Source: Lachnospiraceae bacterium
Lineage (GTDB): Bacteria; Bacillota; Clostridia; Lachnospirales; Lachnospiraceae
Reading direction: 5' to 3'
NCBI GenBank assembly: GCA_900769175.1
Contig: CAAGFP010000138.1
Location: 1 to 33,532, forward strand
DNA length: 33,532 bases
Shown here: positions 16,020 to 21,676 of the stretch, piece after piece
How positions within the stretch are numbered: position 1 is the stretch's first letter
Layout of the letters: the number at the start of each line of letters is the position of its first letter
The notes under the pieces: model-generated
Told to the model about the DNA's origin: nothing
Database searches by the model: none
Seen by the model: the letters and a program-made list of their open reading frames with translations, nothing else
Position numbers and translations under genes: made by a program

Positions 16020-17319
16020 TGTTTCCAAGCATCAGGTCTCTATTGACTGGCCAAAAGTAAAAGCCGCAGGAATTGATTTCGCCATGATTCGGGTGGGGTA
16101 CAGAGGGTACTCCACCGGGAAGATTGCGGATGACCAGTATTTTCAGAAGAACATTACCGGCGCACTGTCTGTTGGAATCGAGGTTGGTGCATATTTCTTC
16201 TCCACAGCATTAAACGATGCAGAAGCACGGGAAGAAGCGGCATATTGTATTGAGAAGTTAAAACCCTATGATGTAACGATGCCTGTCGTATTTGATTTCG
16301 AGGGGTACGAACTGAAGAAATACCGTACCTATGGAATCACAAAGGCGCAGAGGACAGCTTGCTGTAAAGCGTTTGCAGAATCCGTCATGAAAGCTGGATA
16401 TACAACAATGCTGTACGGAAGCAAGGGAAATATACGGACAACCTATGATATTGACGCTCTGAATTATCCGTTGTGGGTTGCACGGTACGCAGGCGGATAT
16501 GAAAAAATCCTGTCAGACGATAAGTATTTCCCGAGCATCACAGGGTACAATGAGCGCATTGCCATGTGGCAGTACACATCCATAGGCAGGGTGAACGGAA
16601 TCAGCGGAAATGTTGACATGGATTATTTGTATATCAATGTTTCCGCTAAAAAAGAGGAGGAATCGAGCATGAATGTATATCAGAAGGGCAAGGCGGTGCA
16701 GCTGTCGAAGAACTTTAGTTCCACGGAGTTTGACTGTAATGGAAAAGGATGCTGTTCCACGACACCAATCGACCCGAAGCTGGTGGAAGTGTTGCAGAAC
16801 GTCAGAGACCACTTCGGCGTGTCCGTCCATCTGAACTGTGGCTACCGTTGCCCGGTGCATAACGCAAAAGTAAGCGGTGCATCCGCAAAGAGTAAGCACA
16901 TGGAGGGATTGGCGGCGGACATCGCGGTTAAAGGTGTGCATCCGGTCAGAGTGGCAAGGTACATTGAGACGATTCCGGGATTTGCCGGAAGAATTGGCTG
17001 TTACACATGGGATGATAAAGGCAACGGATTCGTGCATGTGGATGTACGCGGCACCAACAGTCGGGCAGTATATACCGAGAACAATGTCAATTATGACTCT
17101 GTGGCAAGCTTCGATGTAACAATCAAGAAATGGTCTAAGGGACGTATCGTAAAGGTGGTTCAGCGCAAATTGAGAGCCGATAAGCTGTATTTCGGACTGA
17201 TTGACGGCAAGTGTGGTGCCGGAACGGAAAAAGCAATCCAGAAATGGAACGAGAAGCAAGGCAGAACCAACGACAAGATTTGGGGTCCTAAGTGCTGGAA
17301 TGAAGCGTTCCCTATATAG
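15988..17319 (+). CDS. endolysin: GH25 muramidase + M15 peptidase + PG-binding
   Basis: A 443-residue lysin with three parts. Residues 5-215 are a GH25 muramidase (GIDVSKHQ with D11; VVFDFEGYE with D103 and E105). Residues about 240-356 are an M15 (Peptidase_M15_3-type) metallopeptidase with zinc ligands H304, D311 and H350. Residues about 385-443 resemble a peptidoglycan-binding module (IVKVVQRKLRADKLYFGLIDGKCGAGTEKAIQKWN). Two lytic activities on one chain would cut both glycan and peptide. I chose ATG 15988 because GAGGAGG lies 9 bases upstream; TTG 15958 and ATG 15982 are alternatives. A second start probably lies at 16669. Confidence 0.93.
   Translation: MVRTILKKGIDVSKHQVSIDWPKVKAAGIDFAMIRVGYRGYSTGKIADDQYFQKNITGALSVGIEVGAYFFSTALNDAEAREEAAYCIEKLKPYDVTMPVVFDFEGYELKKYRTYGITKAQRTACCKAFAESVMKAGYTTMLYGSKGNIRTTYDIDALNYPLWVARYAGGYEKILSDDKYFPSITGYNERIAMWQYTSIGRVNGISGNVDMDYLYINVSAKKEEESSMNVYQKGKAVQLSKNFSSTEFDCNGKGCCSTTPIDPKLVEVLQNVRDHFGVSVHLNCGYRCPVHNAKVSGASAKSKHMEGLAADIAVKGVHPVRVARYIETIPGFAGRIGCYTWDDKGNGFVHVDVRGTNSRAVYTENNVNYDSVASFDVTIKKWSKGRIVKVVQRKLRADKLYFGLIDGKCGAGTEKAIQKWNEKQGRTNDKIWGPKCWNEAFPI
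16654..17319 (+). CDS. internal-start lysin isoform (M15 + PG-binding)
   Basis: GAGGAGG at 16654-16660, then eight bases, then an in-frame ATG at 16669, exactly at the junction between the muramidase and the M15 peptidase. The 216-residue product would start MNVYQKGKAVQLSKNFSS and carry the intact peptidase and the wall-binding module without the muramidase. In-frame secondary starts making truncated partners are known in some endolysins of Gram-positive phages. The feature range starts at the ribosome site; coding begins at 16669. Confidence 0.55.
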   Translation, partial: EEESSMNVYQKGKAVQLSKNFSSTEFDCNGKGCCSTTPIDPKLVEVLQNVRDHFGVSVHLNCGYRCPVHNAKVSGASAKSKHMEGLAADIAVKGVHPVRVARYIETIPGFAGRIGCYTWDDKGNGFVHVDVRGTNSRAVYTENNVNYDSVASFDVTIKKWSKGRIVKVVQRKLRADKLYFGLIDGKCGAGTEKAIQKWNEKQGRTNDKIWGPKCWNEAFPI

Positions 17320-17330
17320 ATAAGTTGAGT

Positions 17331-17360
17331 AAAGCCCGGGTGCTGGCCTGGGCTTTTTTT
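17331..17360 (+). terminator. rho-independent terminator after endolysin
   Basis: AGCCCGGG and CCTGGGCT (one G-U pair) form an 8-bp stem around TGCTGG, followed by seven T. It lies 11 bases after the endolysin stop and would end the late transcript. Confidence 0.92.
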
Positions 17361-17430
17361 GTGCAAAAAATAGCAATTTGCTTTTAAACGATACTATGTT
17401 ATGATACACTTGTCCTTACCAAAAGGATTG

Positions 17431-17483
17431 TGATGAAGAGAGAGCCGGTCATTCCCTATGAATGACCAGCTCTCTTGTCATCA
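17431..17483. repeat. 53-base inverted repeat (sib-like position)
   Basis: Two 24-base arms (TGATGAAGAGAGAGCCGGTC with ATTC, and its counterpart ending CTTGTCATCA) pair with two mismatches and one G-U around the loop CCTAT. No T-tract follows on either strand. It lies beyond the attP region, downstream of the integrase gene, the arrangement of the lambda sib retroregulation site. Confidence 0.8.
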
Positions 17484-17515
17484 TAAATAATATTTGATAA
17501 TAAAAAGAAAAATGC

Positions 17516-17529
17516 AATTAGCAACAAAT
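17516..17529. repeat. integrase arm-type repeat, left copy
   Basis: AATTAGCAACAAAT, identical over 14 bases to 17727-17740, followed at once by the partial copy TAGCAACACAC. The position on the far side of the presumed core fits an arm-binding site of a tyrosine integrase. Confidence 0.6.
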
Positions 17530-17717
17530 AGCAACACACAAAGTATTATAAATGGCGTAAAATCAACAAATCTAAAAAAATAAAAGTTAATGGTTTCTTA
17601 AAAAAGAATCGTTTTCGAAACTACTTGAAAATATGCGAAAAGTGGCGTATTTACAAGGAAAACTGGCATTTTTAGAGGTATACTGAAACACAAAAAAACA
17701 GGGGTAAAAATACACGG

Positions 17718-17740
17718 TTAGTGACAAATTAGCAACAAAT
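17718..17740. repeat. integrase arm-type repeats, right pair
   Basis: Two head-to-tail units, TTAGTGACAAAT and TTAGCAACAAAT, directly before the integrase stop codon. The second is part of the 14-base identity with 17516-17529. Tandem units of 11-12 bases flanking attP are what lambda-type integrases bind with their N-terminal domain. Confidence 0.6.
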
Positions 17741-18924
17741 CAAACCTTGATTTTTTCGATTTCAGCACGGAGTTGATCAAGGGTGCGGTGAGAGTATTTT
17801 CTGGTTTCTACATCTCCTTTGAGAGCATGGCCCATTAAGAGATGCTTGCTTGTCTCATCCACACCGTAAGTATCGCAAAGCCAAGAAAATGTATGCCGGC
17901 AATCATGAGGAGTGTGCTTCTCGCCGGTAGGCGCAAATGCAATTCCAATAGATTCCAGGGCAGGATAAAAATGATCGTTGCGAAATCTAACAGCATCACG
18001 AAACGAGTCAAGCAAATCAATAAATTCGAAAATGCTCGGATGGATGGGAACAATTCGGTTTTTCCCGGCAGCAGTCTTGACACCGCCTTTCAAATAGTTG
18101 TCTTTCTTATTTACTTCGATTGTCCCATATGCAGCAATACGGAATCCACTATAAATCATAATCAGGATAATACAAATATCAGGATTATCTGTATGATTCC
18201 ACAAAATCTTTAATTCTTCAGGTGTAAAGGGGACACCGTTCTCATCGTCATCCTCAATGTTAATTTTGACATACTTTGAGTAATCCTTATCAGTAATATC
18301 ATTTTGAATCGCATAGGCATACATTTGATGCATTAGATGTACAATCAATTCCAGGCTGGAATGTTTAAGTGTACAACCGTCTACAGCATCCTGAAGGTCC
18401 TTGGTAACCAAAGAGCAAAAGAGGCGGTCATGCAACTCTTCGCAGTTTTTGTAGGCTGCCCGAGTGGAATTTTTGGAGGATTCAGAGAGCTTCTTTTTTC
18501 CAGGAAGCTCTTTATATTTATCCTCATAATATAGGTCATATACCTGAGCAAAGGTCAGAGCACTCTTATAGTTGGCAGTTGATAATGTTGGAGCCTGTAG
18601 CACAGTATCATGTACACGGTGCCACTCAACAAGAGCAGCATAAGCGAGATGCCAGGTTTTACAATATCCGATAGCCGGTACAGACACAGGAGAGCCGTTA
18701 TCTTTGTATGCTGTTGTTGGAGGATAAACAGCATAAGGATTCTCACGACGACCGGAAAGCCGCTTAATGGATCCGTATCCGTTGGGGAGTTTCGGATGTT
18801 TTTTGTTGGGAGAACGCCTCCTGGGACGGAGTTGCACCGGTGCAACAGGATAACCACAGCATGGGCAGGCAAGAGCTTTGTCAGATACGGTATGGTTACA
18901 CTCAGGGCAGGTTATCAGGGACAT
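17740..18924 (-). CDS. int: tyrosine integrase with N-terminal zinc ribbon
   Basis: Catalyses site-specific integration and excision. The 394 residues begin with a zinc ribbon (C6-x2-C9, C20-x2-C23) that is not part of the usual integrase. A basic Pro-rich linker (QLRPRRRSPNKKHPKLPNG) follows, then arm- and core-binding parts. The catalytic domain shows R262 (SGFRIAAY), K283/K288 (KTAAGKNR), H340 and R343 (HDCRHTF), H366 (MGH) and the nucleophile Y377 (KYSH). AAAGGAGG lies 6 bases before the ATG, and a hairpin followed by T's lies just upstream of that. The linker codons contain palindrome copy 3. Confidence 0.95.
   Translation of the reverse strand: MSLITCPECNHTVSDKALACPCCGYPVAPVQLRPRRRSPNKKHPKLPNGYGSIKRLSGRRENPYAVYPPTTAYKDNGSPVSVPAIGYCKTWHLAYAALVEWHRVHDTVLQAPTLSTANYKSALTFAQVYDLYYEDKYKELPGKKKLSESSKNSTRAAYKNCEELHDRLFCSLVTKDLQDAVDGCTLKHSSLELIVHLMHQMYAYAIQNDITDKDYSKYVKINIEDDDENGVPFTPEELKILWNHTDNPDICIILIMIYSGFRIAAYGTIEVNKKDNYLKGGVKTAAGKNRIVPIHPSIFEFIDLLDSFRDAVRFRNDHFYPALESIGIAFAPTGEKHTPHDCRHTFSWLCDTYGVDETSKHLLMGHALKGDVETRKYSHRTLDQLRAEIEKIKV
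18831..18846. repeat. 16-bp palindrome GTTGCACCGGTGCAAC, copy 3
   Basis: Perfect copy inside the integrase gene, at the junction between the zinc ribbon and the rest of the protein (read on the minus strand as VAPVQ). Confidence 0.97.
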
Positions 18925-18942
18925 AGTTCGCCTCCTTTGAGA

Positions 18943-18965
18943 TAAAAATGGGCATAAAAATGCCC
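18943..18965 (-). terminator. minus-strand terminator/attenuator before integrase
   Basis: On the minus strand GGGCAT-TTTT-ATGCCC is followed by ATTTTTATC, a small intrinsic-terminator pattern, and the AAAGGAGG site of the integrase comes immediately after. It could end transcripts from the repressor operon so that integrase is made only by read-through or from its own signal. Confidence 0.5.
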
Positions 18966-18971
18966 GGGAAC

Positions 18972-19000
18972 TTGATTTTTTCGCCCCGGGATGATACTAT
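18972..19000 (+). promoter_or_regulatory. candidate sigma-A promoter (+ strand)
   Basis: TTGATT at 18972-18977, a 17-base spacer, TACTAT at 18995-19000. It points away from the integrase gene into a 70-base stretch that ends in a terminator-like hairpin, so it can only serve a short transcript. Confidence 0.45.
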
Positions 19001-19006
19001 CTATTT

Positions 19007-19075
19007 GTGTCGTAGCAGTATCCTTCGGGACTGTTATCTATCAGACCGCTTCCTGTTGGCGCAGGGAGCGGTTTT
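19007..19075 (+). ncRNA. candidate small RNA between integrase and HIRAN gene
   Basis: Between two minus-strand genes, the plus strand shows a promoter (18972-19000), then a hairpin with a C(UUCG)G loop (TCC-TTCG-GGA extended by AGCAG/CTGTT with a two-base bulge), then a terminator-like hairpin CCGCTTCCTG/CAGGGAGCGG followed by TTTT. This would give an RNA of about 69 bases. It would stop seven bases before the HIRAN gene's 3' end, so it is not a long antisense RNA. The order promoter-hairpin-terminator is the evidence; expression is unknown. Confidence 0.35.
19046..19075 (+). terminator. intrinsic terminator-like hairpin
   Basis: CCGCTTCCTG pairs with CAGGGAGCGG (one G-U) around TTGGCG, followed by TTTT on the plus strand. 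It could end the candidate small RNA. On the minus strand it follows the HIRAN stop codon by seven bases but lacks a T-tract. Confidence 0.6.
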
Positions 19076-19081
19076 GAATTA

Positions 19082-19603
19082 TTAATTTAGTAGTAAGGTT
19101 ATTTCGACTCCAAAATCTGACTTCTCTTTTTCTAACGTATAAGAATCTTTATCGCCACAGTCATCGTAGCATCTAACATATTTACAATTTCCACCAAATA
19201 TTTTAGCAGAAATGGATTGAATTTTATTAGAACTAAGGAGATTTTTTACATGTGAGCAACTACCTTTTTTTATATAACCAACATGTACGCCATCCAAAAT
19301 AACTTTGATTGCGTTAGCATCATGTTCGTTGTCCGGTTCAGGGACAAGGGAGACAGAGGATGGATTAAATACATACTCATATACAGGAGTATCAATAAGA
19401 TTTTTCTTGATCAGCTGGCTTTTGTTTAATTCATAATCATTATTTTTAGTTCCTAAAGAAATTATAGCATCTTTTCTGTATGATGTACCAGCAACGCGAT
19501 GTCTTTCATATGCTTTATTGGATTGCTGAGATAGTACTTTTTCAGGATTATTATCCGGTATAACAGTTGTCTTTTGTTTCTTGAAAAAATCAAATATTCC
19601 CAT
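19082..19603 (-). CDS. HIRAN-domain protein
   Basis: A 173-residue protein, start MGIFDFFKKQK, with a HIRAN domain: HRVAGTSYR (35-43), VPEPDNEHDANAIKV (87-101) and GVHVGYIKKGSCSHV (105-119). HIRAN domains bind DNA with exposed 3' ends in remodelers such as HLTF; stand-alone bacterial forms are poorly understood. GAGGTAA lies about 5 bases before the ATG. It follows the potassium channel gene after 32 bases on the same strand, so the two are probably co-transcribed in the lysogen. It is not needed for any standard phage step and looks like cargo. Confidence 0.88.
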   Translation of the reverse strand: MGIFDFFKKQKTTVIPDNNPEKVLSQQSNKAYERHRVAGTSYRKDAIISLGTKNNDYELNKSQLIKKNLIDTPVYEYVFNPSSVSLVPEPDNEHDANAIKVILDGVHVGYIKKGSCSHVKNLLSSNKIQSISAKIFGGNCKYVRCYDDCGDKDSYTLEKEKSDFGVEITLLLN

Positions 19604-19635
19604 ATAGATTACCTCATGTTTTTTAAATTTTTATA

Positions 19636-20361
19636 TCAATAATTTTTAGAATTATCACCTTGTATTTCTTCCATCATGCCGGCCGTTATTATACTGGCCG
19701 GAAGAGCAATGATAGCGATTCCAAAAATCGAAGAAATCATTGTCACAATTTTTCCGGCAACTGAAACAGGATAAATATCACCATATCCAACAGTGGTTAG
19801 AGATACAGTGGCCAAATAAACAGCCTCGAAATAGTTATTAAACGATTCAGGTTCGACATTCATAATGATAAGTGCTGCTATCAGTATATATGCAACTGCA
19901 ATTCCGCAGACAGTGAGTAATGTTTCTTTTTGCTTTTTAAATATATTAATTATCATCATAATGCTACTTGAGTAGCGGACAATTTTAAAAACTCGAAAGA
20001 CTTTTACAGAGCGAATCAAACGGAATATTTTAAGTAATCTAAATCCATTATTTAAAAAGGTTACTGATGGAAGTATAGAAATAAGGTCTATGATTGCCAG
20101 TGGACTAAATGGATATCGAATAAATGATATTATTTTATTCCCATTATATTTGAAATCAGCTGTTATCAAACGAAGTACATAGTCAATAACAAAAATAATA
20201 ACAGTGATATTCTCAATGTAGACAAAGCATGAAGGCTGATCTTTAAAGGCTAAAGGAATTATGCTCAATAAAATTGTCACCATCATAAACATATCATATA
20301 TTTTACTAAGAGCATCATTATCATGAGATAGTTCAATTATCTCGAAAATTCGCTTCCTCAT
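19636..20361 (-). CDS. voltage-gated potassium channel (6TM)
   Basis: A 241-residue membrane protein with all parts of a voltage-gated K+ channel subunit. S1 is at about 21-38, S2 at 48-67 and S3 at 85-100 (with D92). An S4 sensor has eight basic residues, one every third position (R108, K111, R114, R117, K120, R123, K126, R129). S5 is at about 147-168, the selectivity filter TTVGYGD at 189-195, and S6 at about 203-226. There is no cytoplasmic ligand-binding domain. It sits between the ImmA-like gene and the HIRAN gene in the repressor-side transcript, so a lysogen would express it. A channel is not a normal phage gene; it is best seen as lysogenic-conversion cargo. Confidence 0.95.
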   Translation of the reverse strand: MRKRIFEIIELSHDNDALSKIYDMFMMVTILLSIIPLAFKDQPSCFVYIENITVIIFVIDYVLRLITADFKYNGNKIISFIRYPFSPLAIIDLISILPSVTFLNNGFRLLKIFRLIRSVKVFRVFKIVRYSSSIMMIINIFKKQKETLLTVCGIAVAYILIAALIIMNVEPESFNNYFEAVYLATVSLTTVGYGDIYPVSVAGKIVTMISSIFGIAIIALPASIITAGMMEEIQGDNSKNY

Positions 20362-20414
20362 TTGAATATAAAACTCCCTCTAAGTTCTACGAGTCCAAAA
20401 GTCATAAAATAAAT

Positions 20415-20636
20415 TCATGAACTATGAGCAGTAATCTCTATCAAATCGGCATCACATTTTTTATCATAGTCACCTCTTCTTATGTGGTTTAATTCGTGCT
20501 TGTACGATAATAACTGCTGTTCATGACTTAATCTGCTGTTTAGTATTATTGTATAACTTGTATCTGCATTCGAAACCACATAAGAGCGTACACTGGTAGG
20601 CATGTCTGCATACACAACATTTATATATTCTTCCAT
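20415..20636 (-). CDS. mini ImmA/IrrE-like metalloprotease
   Basis: Only 73 residues, but with the core of the ImmA/IrrE family: SYTIILNSRLSHEQQLLSYKHELNHIRRGD, in which H47-E48-x2-H51 is the zinc motif. In ICEBs1 and related phages, ImmA cleaves the neighbouring repressor and lifts repression. Here the gene lies directly downstream of the CI-like gene. Full-length ImmA is about 130-170 residues, so this is a compact or truncated form; the third zinc ligand may come from D56 or the CDADLIE segment. AAAGGGGTG precedes the ATG. Confidence 0.8.
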   Translation of the reverse strand: MEEYINVVYADMPTSVRSYVVSNADTSYTIILNSRLSHEQQLLSYKHELNHIRRGDYDKKCDADLIEITAHSS

Positions 20637-20690
20637 ATCAACACCCCTTTATATAACAAAATAGAGAAGAGAGTGTCCGATATGGTGGAC

Positions 20691-21065
20691 TTATTCTCTT
20701 GCACTTAATCTATCAATCATTTCCTTAACAAATTGTATATCTTCTTTTTTTACTTTCCTTGAAGCATCGAATAATACTTTATATTCAGGATTTTCGAACA
20801 TAAACTGTGCCATTTCTCTGGCATCATCGTTGATATAGTATACATTTGGAATATTTTTTGACAATTCACTCTTACCTAATAAGTAGTTCATATCAACGTT
20901 GAAAAAGTCAGCAATTGCTTCTAATAATTCAAAACTTGGCTCTCGTTCTCCATTTTCGTACATTCCAATACTGCTTCTGGATATTTTTAGCCTATCGGCC
21001 ATTTCCTGTTGTGTAAGGCCAGCTTGAATGCGTAAATTCTTAAAAACATTTGCAAAATTTCCCAT
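20691..21065 (-). CDS. CI-like XRE repressor
   Basis: A 124-residue repressor with an HTH_3 domain at residues about 7-62 (GLTQQEMADRLKISRSSIGMYENGEREPS, NVDMNYLLG) and a short C-terminal helical part (EMAQFMFENPEYKVLFDASRKVKKEDIQFVKEMIDRL) instead of a LexA-type peptidase domain. That fits induction by the neighbouring ImmA-like protease rather than by RecA-driven self-cleavage. I place the start at 21065 behind AAAGGTGATGAG; a longer in-frame extension into the control region is not credible. It is divergent from cro. Confidence 0.93.
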   Translation of the reverse strand: MGNFANVFKNLRIQAGLTQQEMADRLKISRSSIGMYENGEREPSFELLEAIADFFNVDMNYLLGKSELSKNIPNVYYINDDAREMAQFMFENPEYKVLFDASRKVKKEDIQFVKEMIDRLSARE

Positions 21066-21103
21066 GTTCTCATCACCTTTCTTTGATGTTAAAAACATGA
21101 TAA

Positions 21104-21114
21104 CACAATACGTG
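21104..21114. promoter_or_regulatory. operator dyad 1 (CACAATACGTG)
   Basis: CAC-N5-GTG dyad nearest the repressor start codon, where it could control the leftward (repressor) transcript. One of four such dyads in the divergent region. Confidence 0.65.
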
Positions 21115-21136
21115 GAAAAAATAAAGATAAAATTTC

Positions 21137-21147
21137 CACGAAAAGTG
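21137..21147. promoter_or_regulatory. operator dyad 2 (CACGAAAAGTG)
   Basis: Dyad ending at the base before the -35 box of the rightward promoter. Bound repressor here would block that promoter. Same 11 bases as dyad 5. Confidence 0.7.
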
Positions 21148-21176
21148 TTGACACGAACTGTGGAGCGGTGTATATT
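21148..21176 (+). promoter_or_regulatory. rightward early promoter (PR-like)
   Basis: Consensus TTGACA at 21148-21153, a 17-base spacer, TATATT at 21171-21176. Transcription would start near 21183 and lead into cro. The -35 box is pinched between dyads 2 and 3, and dyad 4 covers the start region, which is a classic repressible early promoter. Confidence 0.9.
21152..21162. promoter_or_regulatory. operator dyad 3 (CACGAACTGTG)
   Basis: Dyad that overlaps the last two bases of the -35 box and extends into the spacer, 15 bases centre-to-centre from dyad 2. The close pair suggests cooperative binding. Confidence 0.7.
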
Positions 21177-21187
21177 GTACATAGTTC

Positions 21188-21198
21188 CACAAAATGTG
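21188..21198. promoter_or_regulatory. operator dyad 4 (CACAAAATGTG)
   Basis: Dyad just downstream of the expected transcription start of the rightward promoter, ahead of the cro ribosome site. Confidence 0.7.
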
Positions 21199-21216
21199 AC
21201 AGCGAAAGGAGAAGAA

Positions 21217-21420
21217 ATGAACACTACTAAGATTGGAGAAAAACTGTCTGCGCTACGAGGGAATAGAACGCAGGAAGAAGTTGCAAAAGCCATTAATATA
21301 AGTACATCTGCGTTATCTATGTACGAATGCGGAGAAAGAATCCCAAGAGATACTATTAAAATTGCAATAGCAAAGTACTATGGAACTACAGTAGAGGCAA
21401 TTTTTTATACAAACGAATGA
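21217..21420 (+). CDS. cro: Cro-like XRE regulator
   Basis: A 67-residue protein made almost only of an HTH_3 domain (TQEEVAKAINISTSALSMYECGERIPRDTIKIAIAKYYGTTVEAIF). It is the first gene of the rightward transcript and divergent from the repressor, so it is the likely Cro counterpart. AAAGGAGAAG lies 4-6 bases before the ATG at 21217. The open frame extends upstream through the control region, but those codons are not credible protein. Confidence 0.9.
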   Translation: MNTTKIGEKLSALRGNRTQEEVAKAINISTSALSMYECGERIPRDTIKIAIAKYYGTTVEAIFYTNE

Positions 21421-21431
21421 CACGAAAAGTG
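21421..21431. promoter_or_regulatory. operator dyad 5 (CACGAAAAGTG)
   Basis: Identical to dyad 2 and placed immediately after the cro stop codon, 275 bases from the promoter cluster. It could allow looping or a second control point before the next early gene. Confidence 0.6.
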
Positions 21432-21469
21432 ACATTTTGGATTGTATAAAGAACGAAAGGAGGATAACA

Positions 21470-21676
21470 ATGCCGGAAACAGAGAGAGTATCTGTACTTC
21501 AGGCGGCAAAGGAACTTGGAGTAGCACCGCAGGCAGTAAGGGTGCAGATGCAGAGAGGATTACTGGATATCGGATGCGTGATGCCATGTGTCGAAGGTAA
21601 AGGGTATCGGTATTGGATATACCGGGAGAAACTTAACAGAGTACTGGGAAGAGAGAAGGTGAAAGAGAATGTTTAG
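21470..21676 (+). CDS. small MerR/excisionase-like HTH protein
   Basis: A 68-residue protein, VSVLQAAKELGVAPQAVRVQMQRGLLDIG then GYRYWIYREKLNRVLGREK, which is the winged-helix pattern of excisionase-like and MerR-type DNA-binding proteins (HTH_17-like). It may be the excisionase or an early regulator; its position far from the integrase makes the regulator role equally likely. AAAGGAGG lies 6-7 bases before ATG 21470; the in-frame TTG at 21437 lies upstream of that site. Confidence 0.75.
   Translation: MPETERVSVLQAAKELGVAPQAVRVQMQRGLLDIGCVMPCVEGKGYRYWIYREKLNRVLGREKVKENV

Larger units (their letters stand above)
17361..17739. other. non-coding attP-like region
   Basis: About 380 bases of AT-rich DNA without a credible gene, between the late terminator and the 3' end of the integrase gene. 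This is the usual place of attP. It holds a weak possible promoter (TTGCTT at 17378, 16 bases, TATGAT at 17400, + strand), a 53-base inverted repeat at 17431-17483, and repeats of the type TTAGCRACAAAT on both sides. The crossover core should lie roughly between 17540 and 17715, but I cannot fix it without the host attB. Confidence 0.65.
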
